Shown: positions 1-11,510 of the stretch, piece by piece | Position numbering within the stretch: the first letter of the stretch is position 1 | Layout: every line of letters starts with the position of its first letter | Assembly (NCBI RefSeq): GCF_009870125.1 | Contig: NC_046680.1 | Coordinates: 23,446,043-23,510,042, forward strand | Direction: 5' to 3' | Length of the DNA stretch: 64,000 nt | Source: Drosophila pseudoobscura | Taxonomy: Eukaryota > Arthropoda > Insecta > Diptera > Drosophilidae | The notes under the pieces: generated by a model | What the model saw: the letters and a program-made list of their open reading frames with translations, nothing else | Databases searched by the model: none | What the model was told of the DNA's origin: nothing | Program-made: the position numbers and the translations under genes

Positions 1-988
1 TATTGTTGGTGATGACGGGCGCATTAAGGCGGGCGCGCACAGTGCCCAGGGCGGGGGGAATGGCCACAATATCCCCGATATCGCTGCTCATCTGCTCCAC
101 CATCACTTCGTTCGTGTCGTGGTCGATCTCGATCATTGTGGCAGTCTCTTCTGCGGGAAAAAGAAAAGATTGAGGACATTGCTTGGGTTCGGAAGTAGGA
201 GTCTTACTGGCGCCCTTGAAGATGTACGAGCGATTCCCCCTCTGCCAGGTGTTGTTGTCGAATCCCAGCAGGGTGGTGTCTATGCGCACATTGGCGCCCC
301 GCTTATAGACTTTGTAGGTGTCGCTGGGGCAGAGACGCGACATCAGCGGCACCCACGATGTGAACTCCCATTTCATCTCAATGTAAAAGTCGGGGGCGTC
401 CAGGAGGTGCTGCAGGAGCTTGGGCACGTGCGTCACGCGCTGGACGTGCCGCTGTAGGTCACGCACCTCGATGATGGCAGTCAGTATGTCTACTTCGCCA
501 GTGCACACGGCCTCCTGTACAACTGCGGGGGGAGATGTGCGGCAGAGTGTTACATCTTTATCAGCCAGAGCTTATCTAATGGTGCACTCACTTGACCACC
601 CTTCGTGCTCATAGGTCGCGTTGCACTTGGCTGCTAGAAGACACTTGACGCAGGGAAAATTCGCCAATCGCACCGCCAGCATCAGGGGGGTGCGTCCCCG
701 TGGATCGATTTTTTCCTTATCATTCTGAAAGTTGACGAATTGTGCCATTTATGGTTCAATAACAATTTATTTCTCTGCCGTCCGTTGTTTGTCGGGAAAT
801 GCGCTAATTCAATTAGTGCGCACACACACCTGTCCGGCTTTTCCTTCTGCCAGAATCACAGCCCAGCCACAACCACACCCACCATTTACCTGGTCAATTT
901 GTAGCTCGGTCTGAAGCTGCTCCACGTCTCCGTTCCAGATGTGCCAGTGGAGCGGATACTCCACCTTGATTTCGTCCAAGCTCTTCAT
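1..988 (-). CDS. ANKRD13-like ankyrin-repeat protein, first four exons (continues off the left edge)
   Basis: Four exons join in frame on the minus strand: 988-890 (start ATG at 988, donor GTAAAT), 724-592, 522-208 and 150-1. The product begins [20 protein letters not shown], has an ankyrin repeat with [14 protein letters not shown] and [13 protein letters not shown], then a stretch with [20 protein letters not shown] and [20 protein letters not shown]. This is the order seen in the ANKRD13 family, whose members bind ubiquitin and act in endosomal sorting of membrane receptors. All splice junctions keep phase (0, 1, 1), so this part looks functional, unlike its two neighbours. The 3' half, where family members carry ubiquitin-interacting motifs, lies outside the window. 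In D. melanogaster I recall CG15118 as the family member near botv; that is from memory. Confidence 0.85.
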
Positions 989-1384
989 GTCTTCCAAGTC
1001 TCGGCCCTGCCGTTGCTATTGCAATCCCCTCTCGCGTTTTCTTTCTAATTCGCAATTTCTTTTGTTTTACAGGGCTGATATACGTCACAAATATGAAAAA
1101 ATACCGTAAATATACCGATGAAAAAACGAACTTAGCCCACTTAAACACCCTTTATTTGAGCAGTATAAATACTTGAGTTCAACCGCGGAAAAATAATACC
1201 AATAATATTAATAATAACTACTCTTGTAGGTCCATCCTATCCTTTATATTTTCTTAAAAAAAAGACTTCGATATCTTTCACGTGAACTGCGGTACAATTC
1301 TTCAGATTTAATCATTTTCGTAAAGAGTATTTCAATACCCACTGGTCGGCAATGGGTTAATCTCTCTCTGTCCACGAACGAATA

Positions 1385-1770
1385 TAATATTCGACGATTT
1401 TGATATTCGGCTTAATATTACTATCTAGCTAGGGCCCTCAGCCCTAAACACATAATTTTTACCCATTGATGATTCAATTTTCTACAAGATTGGCTAATTT
1501 AAAATGATATCTTTAATTTATGTTTTATGATAAGTGAGTATGGAATGTCATGTCATTTCTCACATGCTGCTGGTATTTGAAGACTTGTTGCTTGTCAACC
1601 GCTGTATGGACATTTGTATACCTATTTCGTTAATTCAATATTGAAATACCGCTACAAGTTGCTTTAAAACGTAATTAGGAATGTCTTTTTCACATATTTA
1701 CGTGTTTTTACATATTCATGCTATTGATTGGGTTTCTGTATAAATATATCTCGATGCCGATATAGAACGT
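1385..1770. repeat. dispersed AT-rich repeat, copy 1
   Basis: This block shares ordered similarity with 4780-4960 and 5015-5385: a segment ending in TTGATATTC, then CCCATTGATGAATCAATTTT-like sequence with small changes, a downstream gttaatt block, and a terminal segment reading tatatctcgat. The three copies are diverged, as expected of an old intergenic repeat. No ORF, terminal inverted repeat or tail was identified, so the class is unknown. The rest of 1000-2236 is AT-rich with nothing I can assign. Confidence 0.5.
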
Positions 1771-2236
1771 TTATGGTTTTTACGGTGGATTTCTATAAGT
1801 TTCTGGGTATAAAATGATTAGATTCACTCAACAAATAATGTATGCGACACGCGACACGCTCTTACATGCTCTCTAATGAGTAGTTGTTAAAAATTTGCAC
1901 TGAAACAAACCATAAACAAAAAACAGGACACACTTAAATTTAGAAAATGTATTGTATATTGTATAAATGGGTTTGTCTGCTGTGTATATACTTTGTATAA
2001 GCATTCAAATATCTGGGCGAAAGGGAATGTGACCGGAAATCAACTTAAAATGATATGTACTAAAAATTAGAATTATCAATATATGATAGTAGTAACACGT
2101 GTACAAATATGCAAATGGATATGCAAAAATCGGTAACGAAATAACACCGGAACATAATAGGACACAACTAGATGTAGGACATTGCGCGAGTATAATTAAC
2201 ACGACAATTAAGATACTGAGATGGTTAGATTAGACT

Positions 2237-3250
2237 CTAGTTGGACGCAGTGAGCTTGCGGTAGACCAGACCGCTCGACGCGGCAGCGTTACTGATGGCT
2301 ACCTCGTTTTCGCCGCCTGGCCATGAGCAGGGTCAGCGTAAAGGTGGAGCGTGCAAATATCAGCATTAATGAGGCCACCAGTACGGTCCTGCCACTCGTC
2401 GTCTGGCTTGCGTCCACTCCCGCTGCCGGTGTCTCGACGGGCTCTTGTGGATACGCATGGGATTCAATTCGGCCACATACATCTTATTACCATAGGCTGT
2501 TACGGCCACATCGTAGGGATTCATCTACACAACTCAGCGTTGGGGCCATTGACAATGACCAGTTCTCCACCTGGAAGGGAAAGAAAAGATTGTAAACTGT
2601 TTTTCTTTTAGCCATTATCCAGACGGCGCACGGAGACTAACCTGCTGCCGAGGTATAAGCCATGCTGGACAGTCGATCGCCAATCAGTTGATTTTGATAC
2701 TGTGAGTAAAAGGTGCGGTTGCTCGAGTAGAAACACTGCACGCGTCCGTTCGCCCGGTCGCCGCCAAAGGAATTCCACAATCGTATTGCACGCGGCCGGT
2801 TGAAGGCTCCAGAGCCAGAACAGTGCTCTCGAATGGGTCCGCTGTATCTTTCCTGGTACTGATTACTATTGTCCAAAGTGTCCTGTCCCCAGGTGCGGTC
2901 CACCCGATGGAAGATGACCACATTACTATTGGAGGATTGGCATGGGATACTTTTACTAAATGGAAAATGGAGTGCCACGTACTGGTATTTAGATTTGCTA
3001 AATCAGTCTTAACGTCGGGTATGGCCTGCCTAGAGCGTTGTGGCCAATTGATTTGCGTAGCTCTGGCACCTTTCAGGATCTGTTGCAGTCTCTCGTTGTT
3101 GTTATTGTTGCTGATGCTGGCGTTGTTGCTGAAGTAAATTTTTTGCAGATAACGCGGCGAACTTTCAGTTTCCGGAAGTTGTTTGAGATTGGCCAGTAAA
3201 CAAACAATGGTTGGGGAGCACTTCACAGCACCCACACACAGACACAGACG
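2237..3250 (-). pseudogene. broken Pal (peptidyl-alpha-hydroxyglycine alpha-amidating lyase) copy
   Basis: PAL enzymes cleave peptidyl-alpha-hydroxyglycine, the last step of neuropeptide C-terminal amidation, in the secretory pathway. Pieces of a PAL-like protein follow one another on the minus strand in different frames: NVVIFHRVDRTWGQD with NQYQ and GPIRE (about 2915-2830), STVLALEPSTGRVQYD, GDRANGRVQCFYSSN then YQNQLIGDRLSSMAYTSAAG (about 2750-2642), an intron 2641-2571 (GTTAGT donor, CAG acceptor), GELVIVNGPNAELCR, then after an in-frame stop NPYDVAVTAYGNKMYVAELN. A hydrophobic C-terminal anchor (VLVASLMLIFARSTFTLTLL) is followed by another frameshift before a tail ending YRKLTASN. At least four frame breaks make it a pseudogene. 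The retained intron argues for decay of a genomic copy, not a retrocopy. The N-terminal part (3250-3000) is less certain. Confidence 0.7.
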
Positions 3251-3283
3251 CTTACACACCGCAGCCTACTTTGCTTTCCGAAA

Positions 3284-4585
3284 TTATGTTTTCTCAAGAA
3301 AGTGGATGCTATCGCAGCTTGAAGAGTTTTTAGTGATAGGACCGAGGATGGGTGGCACAATCAGATCGTATCCGGGCCGGAACTGGTCCAGCTCGAAGGC
3401 GCTCTGCACCACAATGGCTCGCATGGTGTTCTGCTGGAGCAGTGCATTCGTCCTACGGGAGCAGAGGTCCCGACGTGCCAGGTTTAGCAGCACATGGTTG
3501 CGGCCATCGCCTCCCCAGTAGGGCAGGTTGTACAGCTTCTGCATTTCGATGGGGCAGTCGTGTGTTTGGCTGGGAGCCGTCGGCTGTTGCTGCTCAACCT
3601 CTTGGGCCGCATATCGGTTGTTTCGAAGCAGGTCCTGTTCCAGCAGAGCCTCGCCTACCAGCACCAGGTAGATGCAGGCTTGCGTTGGATCCCTCACTAT
3701 GTGCGCGTTGTAGCCGAGCGTTTGTTTGAGAGTTGTCTTAAGGAAGCCATCGATATCGTAGCCAGTTCGCTGGACGTTGTGTTCGTGGGGGTCATAAAGG
3801 TATACTGGAAAGCCGGAGGTGAGGCTGCAACGGGAGTGGTCGAAGCAGTTGTGCATCGCACAGGAGGCGGCTACGCCCGTCGAGACAGTATTCATCTTTC
3901 GGGGCAGGGAGTTGGGCAGGAGGGTGCGCGGCAGGGCAAGATCAGGAGTGTTGCGCTGCACTGCCTCCCGCTGGGCCACCTGCGCCTGCTCCACGGACAT
4001 CTTGAGACGCTCCAACTCGGTCTGCTCACGGAGCAGCTCCTGCTTCAGCTCCTCAATTTTTTGATTGTACTGACTGATGTCCGACTGCAGTTTCTGGCGG
4101 CGAGACTCTAGCTCGCGTAGCTGACACAGTGCTCTGGGAAAAGTCGGATACGGTTTAATCCAAATTAGGTTCCAATGTGTTTGGCACTTACCTTGATTCT
4201 TACCATCTCCTCGATGCGCATCTTTAGGTCGCCGGCCCGCATCGCGCTGAAATCCTCGTAAGCATCCAGCAGTGGGGAGCTGCGGTGCAAGTCCGTGGGA
4301 GGAGCATCCTGCTCGGCCTTTGCTGAAATAAAACGTTTGATAAGTCAAGTCTACCTAGGAGAAATAGATACGTACACCCATGATGCGGTACGCAAGGCAG
4401 GACATCAGAAACATCATCATGAGAACCAAGGCGGGCAGTTTATAGCGGCGCCATTGCCTGATCCACGAGACCCTCATGCTCATCGCGTGTCTCTGCGGGA
4501 CCGCTGCCGACGCGTCTTTGCCGCTTCCGCTGTCCAGTGGTTGATAAGCACCGCCGGAGTTGCTCAGGTCGAAGGCCAGAGACAT
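3284..4585 (-). pseudogene. botv: botv (EXTL3-type heparan sulfate glycosyltransferase), 5' part, truncated and frame-broken
   Basis: Exons 4585-4378, 4322 to about 4191, and about 4134-3284 (minus strand) encode the start of an exostosin-like 3 protein. These are type II Golgi glycosyltransferases that initiate and extend heparan sulfate. There is a short cytoplasmic tail, a signal anchor (LPALVLMMMFLMSCLAYRIM), a coiled coil ([20 protein letters not shown]) and the Cys-rich exostosin start ([20 protein letters not shown]). The frame runs to [11 protein letters not shown], then switches to unrelated residues and a stop at 3284. The catalytic C-terminal half, more than 500 residues in EXTL3 proteins, is absent. 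Splicing exon 2 to exon 3 at the visible sites puts [12 protein letters not shown] out of frame, suggesting a small deletion near 4125. This copy should not make an active enzyme. Confidence 0.8.
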
Positions 4586-4779
4586 GGTGCAGCTTCAGCT
4601 TCCGGACTTCAGCCCTTGCATTATATTTCAATTGTTTTTATTTTTATATTTACATGTGTTCTTCAGAGTGACCGCGGATTTATCGTTATATGGTCCGACC
4701 CTCAGAAATATACCAAAATATACCGTCTCATTCAAAAAATATACCGTAAATATACTGACGAATTCAAGTTCTATTTTAC

Positions 4780-4960
4780 ATATTCCTCGTTTTTGATATT
4801 CCGTTGAATATTACTAGCTATGTAGATCGATTAGCCATGCCCACATAATTTTATACAATTGATGAATCAATTTTCTATTTAACTGGTGTATTCTTAATAC
4901 TTGCTTTTATTGCATTTTGCGTAAAAATAGGTTTTAGCGAAATAAGTCAAACAAAAAACA
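4780..4960. repeat. dispersed AT-rich repeat, copy 2 (partial)
   Basis: It is similar in order to 1385-1770 and most closely to 5015-5385 (shared TTGATATTCC, TGAATATTACT-like, ATGCCCACATA, TTGATGAATCAATTTTCTA, CTTGCTTTTATTG). It follows a run of TATACCGTAAATATAC-type sequence (4710-4760) that also occurs near 1105. No coding potential. Confidence 0.55.
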
Positions 4961-5014
4961 AGTAGCGAAATAGGTCAATCAAAACAAACGAAAAAGGAAA
5001 TTCGTTCATATTGC

Positions 5015-5385
5015 TCAATTTTGATATTCCATTGAATATGCTGACTAACTAAATCTCTCAGCAATGCCCACATAGTTTTATCCCATTGATGAATCAATTT
5101 TCTACAATATTCGATAGTTTTTAATCCTTGCTTTTATTGTATTTATTGTAAAAAAAGGTTTAAACGAAAAAGTTCAACAAAAAAACGATTGCTATGTTGC
5201 GTGTAAGCCGTATATAGGCCTTTGTACACCCTATTTTGTTAATTGTATATGAAAGTATAAATATTGATATGAAGATAAAACGTAACTAATAAACCCTTTT
5301 CTCAAATTGACATTTTTTAGACATATTCATATATACGTATATGATGAGTGTTTTGTATATATATCTCGATCCTGATACCTATTCT
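5015..5385. repeat. dispersed AT-rich repeat, copy 3
   Basis: This is the most complete match to 1385-1770, aligning along its whole length down to the tatatctcgat segment. It lies immediately right of copy 2. Nothing else is recognisable between 4600 and 5500. Confidence 0.55.
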
Positions 5386-5602
5386 TGGTCCCTACAAGAA
5401 GACAATATCGTTGAAATATTGAAAATAATATTAAATAATATTGAATAATATTAAAATATATTGAAAATAAATTGTTGTTGCCTGGGATGACAAACATATT
5501 CACAATTATATAACATCCATTTCCCCCAGGGTATGTGTGCATGGAATGGGACTCATTGTTGTCAACCGGTTAAAAGAGAGCCTTACCGGATTCAAGTTCG
5601 GT

Positions 5603-5610
5603 TATCGATA
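5603..5610 (+). promoter_or_regulatory. DRE motif TATCGATA, candidate promoter of the ABHD12-type gene
   Basis: TATCGATA is the DREF-binding element common in promoters of Drosophila broadly expressed genes. It lies ~1.8 kb upstream of the start codon at 7448 and is followed by GC-richer sequence. A 5' exon here spliced to the 7.4-kb exon is possible but not shown. Between 5620 and 7447 I see no coding exon, only a CT microsatellite (about 6682-6700) and a G8 run near 6419. Confidence 0.35.
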
Positions 5611-7447
5611 CTATCGACTGGATACGAGTGGTGCGCGCCAAAAGACAGCTGCAGTGTGGCAGCCCCATTTAGATTAATATTGCGTTTCTCAGTTATCGCA
5701 ATTTACACATCTCTAGGCATCAGCTGTTGAAAGGCAGCATCTCGCTTCAGCTGTTCTGAAAATCAAATGTTAATTAGTTAATTGCTTAAAACCTGGAATC
5801 GACACAAACTGGCAATTGGAATACATCTCGGCTAATCCTGGAGCGTATGTGGTGAGAACAGAAGTGCTTCGGCTATCCTTTGATTTTATTACATAAATTG
5901 AGTGAAAAGGCAGTGCACATTAAGAGTCCTTGAAAAGACAATGTCGTAAAGCCCTTAACCCCATCAATGGGTGGCGTAGTGAAAGCCACTCCCCCCCTTC
6001 TCCTGCCACATAAACGGATTCCACTTGGCCCGGCGAAAATGTGGGGTTTCTTGATACATAGACTGCAGCTGCTGCTGCACCACGACCACACCCCCATCCC
6101 ACCACGCTTCAAAAGTGTTGAAAACAGTTTTTCATTTACTTGCAGGCCGCCATGCAGCTGCTGGATTAGAGGGATTACCTAATCAGACGAACGCACCGCA
6201 GTGATTGCATTTTCTTAGTACTCATTTCCACGGACTGGACAGATATAACTCGGTAAGATCGAGTCGCCGTCATATACCCACTTATCCGGCACTTGGCGGT
6301 AATTGAGGCATTAATTGGCCACAAGTGCATCCCAACTAAATGTGTTATTCATGTTCAATTCAATCCCAGTCCACAGCAGCCGCGGGGAAGGCAAGCGATC
6401 AGCTCTAAAATTGTTTGGGGGGGGACTGGCCCACGCTCGTCATTCTCCTCCAGTATCAACAGACGCGCTACACACAACGCTACGCGCTTCATTCACGCGA
6501 GTGCGAATAGTTATTATTTTTAATCAAAAATAAAGTTTTTGCAGATCCGTTAGTGCCTCCATCTCCCTCTCTCGATCACTCGATTGACAGTTGACAGACA
6601 TGCCAATCGGCTGTGGATATCGCTTGCGCTCTTGGCGGCTGTTTGAATTTGAATTTCAGAACTGGCAAACTTCTAACGCTCTCTCTTTCTCTCTCTCTCT
6701 ACTCTCTTGTTCACTCGTTGCAGCTATGCTTTTTACGCGTAGGCGGCATTTCTTCAAGAGGTGAATCCCTGTGTGTGTTGTCCCCACTAACCGACCCCCG
6801 ATTAATTTGTTTCCGTAGTTTGCTTGTAGCCGTACGAAATCCGTTTGTGTTCTCTTATGATTTCAACCTGCTCTCGCGCGGCAGCCGATCCGTAGTAGTG
6901 TCATTAGTCACGCTCGTATTTCGTTGATATCTCGGCTTCTTTGACTGTTATTATCAAATTGCCTCACCACTTACTCACTGCCTCATTAACCTCATATGAA
7001 CAAACATACATATATACATAATCGTTTAAGTACATACATTTCCAACATGCACCACACTACGTATACCCGCGTCGACACCCATTGCCATTATCAGCAGTAT
7101 CAAATCGGGTACAAAGGTTGGCCTTAAAGGATTTTTGGCAAAAGAATGGGGATCAGTTTGTGCTACGCACGGGTGCGGTTCGGTTAACACGGTGCGCCAT
7201 GCATGCCTCTCGCTTTCGGACGACCTTGGACAACCTCCCTAAACAACAACCCCACAAATAACAAACTAATAATCTATAAATCTGTTTGCTTCTCTCTCCC
7301 CACGCGTCAAAATAATTACACGATAATAATTCAAGTACGCAACCGGTGAGAATCATTCGAATCCGTTAACTCCCGATCGAACCGAATCGAATCGAGCAAA
7401 ACATATCTAAATTCCCATAAGCATTAGAGCAAAAGTGACCGAAAGCA

Positions 7448-9122
7448 ATGAGTGGGCTTTATAGTACTATAAACACAATATTCTATGCTACAATCATTCC
7501 CGGAGCGATCTTCATTAGTTGGCTAATTGGGCTGTAAGTATCATCGAGCTCCTCGCACCGATTTTGAGTCCCCCCCCCGGCTCGATTAGATGTTGTAAAC
7601 GTATCGTATCCCTCTTCCATTTGTATAAACAAAACCTCCTGATTTCTCGTTATTTATATTTGTCATCGTGACGTTTGACATTTCGGGAACCGCCGACTCT
7701 GCTCCGCTTCCGTATTCTGTTTTCGCTGGTTCCCACTGTACCAACTCCATCTCTCATCCACATTGTCAACTTTCATCTTCACTTTATGTATCTCGTCTTG
7801 TGGTAATATTCCCCCTTTGTAGTCATCCCAATCACCCCGTCCTTCCATCATGAAATGACAGCAAGCTGAGATCACACGGGAGCACACTGACACCTCTTCC
7901 TCCACAGGGTGGGCCTGCGCTGCCTGCAAGTATGCCTGCTGTTCTTCATCTTGGTGTTGGTGGTGCTGCCACTGGTTTTCCGCTACTCGGTGACGCTCCA
8001 GCGCGGCATCCTCTTCCTCACATTCAGTAAGTAGAGACTACTACCCACCACACCCCAGGAGACAATCCTAAGCCAATACTCTTTATTGCAGTCACCTACC
8101 CGAAGGGCCTCGACCTCACCAATCCTGCCGGCATCGGACTCTACGCGACACGGAACTTCTACATAACCGTCAAGGATAATGAATCGGACGAGGATGGGGT
8201 GCGCATTGGAGTGTGGCACGTGCTGCCGAGGAACGCGGTTCGCCGCTTCAAGCGGGAGCTGAAAGTGGAGGAGGCCTTCGACCAGGACATCGTAACAGAT
8301 GAGCGCAGGGACGACGACTACGAGCAGGAGCTCAGGCGCCTGGCTCCGGCCATCAAGTCGGAGTTCCCCTCGATCGTGCCCGAGAACCAGCAGCTTTTCT
8401 TCGAGCGTCTACTACGGATGCCCGGCGGTACCGTAGTCATCTATCTGCACGGCAACACGGCCACCCGGGGCAGCGGCCACCGCTCGGAGGTGTACAAGCT
8501 GCTGCGGAACCTCAACTACCATGTCTTGTCTTTCGACTATCGCGGCTACGCCGACTCGGATCCCGTCTCGCCCACGGAGGAGGGTGTGGTCCGGGACGCC
8601 ATGATGGTGTACGAGTACATAGCGAATGTGACCTCCAATCCGGTCATCATATGGGGTCACTCTTTGGGCACGGGCGTGGCCACGCACATGTGCGCCAGGC
8701 TGGCCCATCTGAAAGAGCGGGCGCCACGCGGCGTCATCCTAGAGAGCCCGTTCACCAACATCCGAGACGAGATCCGGCTCCACCCCTTTTCAAGGATCTT
8801 CAAGCACCTGCCCTGGTTCGACTTCGCGATCTCGCGACCCATGTACAGCAACCGGCTGCGCTTCGAGTCGGACATCCACGTGCATGAGTTCCCGCAGCCC
8901 ATTATGATCATCCACGCCGAGGACGACGTGGTAGTGCCCTTCCACCTGGGCTACCAGCTGTACCGCATCGCCCTCGACAGCCGGAGTAGGGCGTGGGGAC
9001 CCGTAGAGTTCCACCGCTTTGACCGGAGCAAGCGGTACGGCCACAAGTATCTGTGCCGGGCGCCCGAGCTGCCCGGCTTGGTGCAGCATTTCGTGGATAA
9101 CTATCGCAATGCCGTCTACTAG
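7448..9122 (+). CDS. ABHD12-type alpha/beta hydrolase (lysophosphatidylserine lipase family), intact
   Basis: Three exons, 7448-7533, 7908-8026 and 8092-9122, join in frame to 411 codons, close to ABHD12 length. ABHD12 is a membrane serine hydrolase of the ER that cleaves lysophosphatidylserine and monoacylglycerol. The N-terminus (MSGLYSTINTIFYATIIPGA) and the next exon (CLQVCLLFFILVLVVLPLVF) are hydrophobic membrane segments. The hydrolase core has an LHGN oxyanion loop, the nucleophile elbow GHSLG with Ser259, the acid in HAEDD (Asp346 or 347) and the base in YGHKY (His386). Donors are GTAAGT and acceptors CAG throughout. The 3' UTR runs into 9123-9260. The D. melanogaster neighbour of botv that matches is, from memory, CG15111. 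It is the last intact gene before the telomeric sequences. Confidence 0.93.
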
Positions 9123-9460
9123 ACACGAGAGGAGTTCCCCCCCCTCTATATTTATTTTAATTACTATACACAAGTTAGTCTTAATTTAGTTTTCTACCGA
9201 CAGCACGTTCCAAATTCTTCACATTGTACAAGAAAATTAAAAGAGCCATTTGGATAGAAACAAAAAATAAGCCGATTGTTTTGAGTTCAAAGTAGCCGCC
9301 TTTTATCGACGGGGCAATGGACCACGCTAGAGATTTCTTACAACTACATCAACTAGCTTTTTTTTTTGTAACTCTCCAAACTGTCCTCGCCCTTTATGTG
9401 CATTAGCGATGGGATTTCAACCTAAACCTTGCCCATACTATAATTAATACACATTCACAT

Positions 9461-9668
9461 TCACTGCAAAGGCGAATAGCAGCTATGACTTCGGTACTTC
9501 GCAGGCGGCTTCGCTGCCAGTATCTTAAAAACATAACACAAGCAATAGTTCATAATAATTTGTGAAAACGATGGCAACGTTATGAGCCGCGGCAAAGCAC
9601 GCTGCTCTACCCGGCTCATAATCTCGATGTTGGCCATAATCAGCTGCTCCGTGTTTTGTGAAGATTGC
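9461..9668 (-). CDS. possible terminal exon of an unidentified gene cut off at the telomeric junction
   Basis: On the minus strand an acceptor (ttgtag) at 9671-9669 is followed by 68 open codons and a TGA at 9463. The peptide includes QLIMANIEIMSRVEQRALPR and MNYCLCYVFKILAAKPPAKY, which looks coding but which I do not recognise. It would converge on the ABHD12-type gene. Its upstream exons should lie to the right, but telomeric pol sequence begins by about 9755, so the gene would be truncated. It could be a chance open frame. Confidence 0.4.
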
Positions 9669-9754
9669 CTACAATGTTTTAATTTGAAAGGGGATTTGGT
9701 GCGTTGTTGCTATTGCGGCTGATCTCCATAATATGAGTTGAGAAGTGATTTCTT

Positions 9755-10930
9755 CTCCAGTTTTCGCGTCTAGCCTGGAGTACTGTCATGTGGATGGCGG
9801 TCAGGCTTCAGGCGTACCTTGGTCTTGCCAGCCACCTGGGGATGTACGGATGTGTTGCGATTTCACAGGCAAGGGTGTTTTTCGGGTGTTGTAATTACTG
9901 CAGACCCCATTGTAGATTTATTTAACAGTTGAAATTAGTGATTGCATTAGTGCTTCTTCAGAGTGCTTTGTTTTGTAATGTTTACAGTTTGTCCATTTGC
10001 GTGCTAGATGTTATGGGTCCCCAGACTGGCATGGCATTCTGCCATATTGGGACAACCAGTTGCTTGAAGAGGACTTTCAGGTGCAGGGTAAGATTGCTTC
10101 TTCTCCCGATTAACCAGTCTATCTTTTTTAGTCGGGCCCTTGTTTTGGTGACTACAGCAGCTACAGCATGTTTGGTGAAGTTGAGCTTCTCGGCCATCTG
10201 CACGCCAAGGTATGGTAGAACCGTTTTTTTGGGTAGGTGTTGCCCAGCTAGCCTAGGTGCTGGAGTCTGTTGTTGCGCAGGTGAGAGTGAATGCAAAACA
10301 TGTGCAGTTTTTGTGAGACTAATGGTAATTCCCTATTTTTTGACCAGGAGTGAGCGTCAGCTAGAAGCCTCTCCATGGATTCGTTGCCATGTCGTGGGTA
10401 AAAAAGCAGAAACCAGGTAGACCGAGTCGTCTGCATAAGTTGCTAGCATTTGCGTTTGAGTATTGCTTATTTGTGGTTCTGTCTCTGCGGAGTGCTGACT
10501 TTTAAAGCCAAATTGATGATTTGGTATGGCCATGGCAAAATGTTCTTCGAAGAGACGTGTTTGAATAAGGCGCTCGAATATTTTTGAGAATTCTTTTAGA
10601 AGACTGATAGGCCTGTATGATTGAAGTTTATCCGGCGGCTTTCCTGGCTTCTGTATCATTGTAATTTTGACACATTTCCAAGCTTTCGGGAAATACGCAA
10701 TCTGCATCGCAGAATTGAATATTAGCATAAGGTAGGAAACGGCAGATAACGGTAAGACTTTTATGACACTGCTATCAATATTATCAAACCCAGATGACTT
10801 TGTTGACTCAAGTTTTTTGATTTCAGATTTTAATTCGTTGATGGTAACAGGTCTGATTTTTTGTTCGTCTGGTCTATCGCTACTTTGCAGCACTGATTCA
10901 ATTTCCTCCCTGTCTTCTAGATCTGCCGTG
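9755..10930 (-). pseudogene. decayed reverse transcriptase (jockey-clade telomeric pol) fragment
   Basis: Minus-strand fragments in two frames match the TelA reverse transcriptase: ELKSEIKKLESTKSSGFDNI, WKCVKITMIQKPGKPPDKLQ, SYRPISLLKEFSKIFERLI, NHQFGFKSQHSAE, then directly LATYADDSVYLV, then VLFKQLVVPIWQNAMPVWGP. In TelA about 120 residues lie between the FGF and YADD motifs, including the aspartate motif DVSEAFD and GVPQGSVLGP. Here they are missing, so the catalytic core is deleted. The 9757-9890 end is similar to the pol C-terminal region at 29450-29610. Confidence 0.8.
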
Positions 10931-10967
10931 ATTCCGAGAATGAGATAAGTAATGTGTAGAAACTGGC

Positions 10968-11510
10968 TGGATATTTTTTTTTTTTAAGGCTCGTTTGTTC
11001 GATTTTTTTTGGAAGTGTGTTTGTCGTGTGAGCATTATTGGAAGACTAACTTCCTGAAGGAGACCAGTTTTTACACACCTTGCATTAGCAAGGGGGGAAA
11101 GGGGCCGTCAATAAGAAATATCCGTTTTATTTGCATTTATACTCTTAAATTAGCGTATTTAACAAAATTTCTTGGCGCCAACTACTTACTTTACATTTTC
11201 CATGTAGTTGCAATGTTTTTAGCTGAAAAATGGGATGCTAACACTAGTTGCAGTAAGGGTAGGTATTTGGTATTTTTCCATGTAAGCATTTTGAGTGAAA
11301 AAAGGTTTGGTAACACTAGGACTTAACATTAACATGTGTTTTGTAAGGGCTATTGTGTTGCCTTACAGACGATAGTTTTATCTTTAACAGTTTTTACATT
11401 ATACATTTTACATTACATGGGAGCTAAGGTAACATTAATATACAAAAATACTGGACAAAAATATGTTGCTGAAGCTTTATTTACAAGTAGGAATTAACTT
11501 CTTATTATGC
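10968..11510 (-). mobile_element. 3'-UTR fragment of a TelB-like telomeric element
   Basis: It begins with a T-run (10976-10985, the oligo(A) tail on the minus strand) and has the same order of motifs as 28512-29040: CATTAGCA followed by a G-run (about 11081), CCGTTTTATTTG, ATACTCTTAAA, then the CATGTAGTTGCA block. No ORF. The same block reappears inside each 1054-bp repeat unit to the right. The stretch 11340-11535 is AT-rich and ends in a T-run near 11516. Confidence 0.65.

Noticed and set aside
2323..2611. Open + strand frames over the Pal 3' part
   Set aside because: Antisense to the recognisable PAL C-terminal residues and without domains of their own.
8412..9173. Minus-strand open frames opposite the ABHD12-type gene
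   Set aside because: Explained by the high-GC codon use of the conserved hydrolase exon on the + strand.
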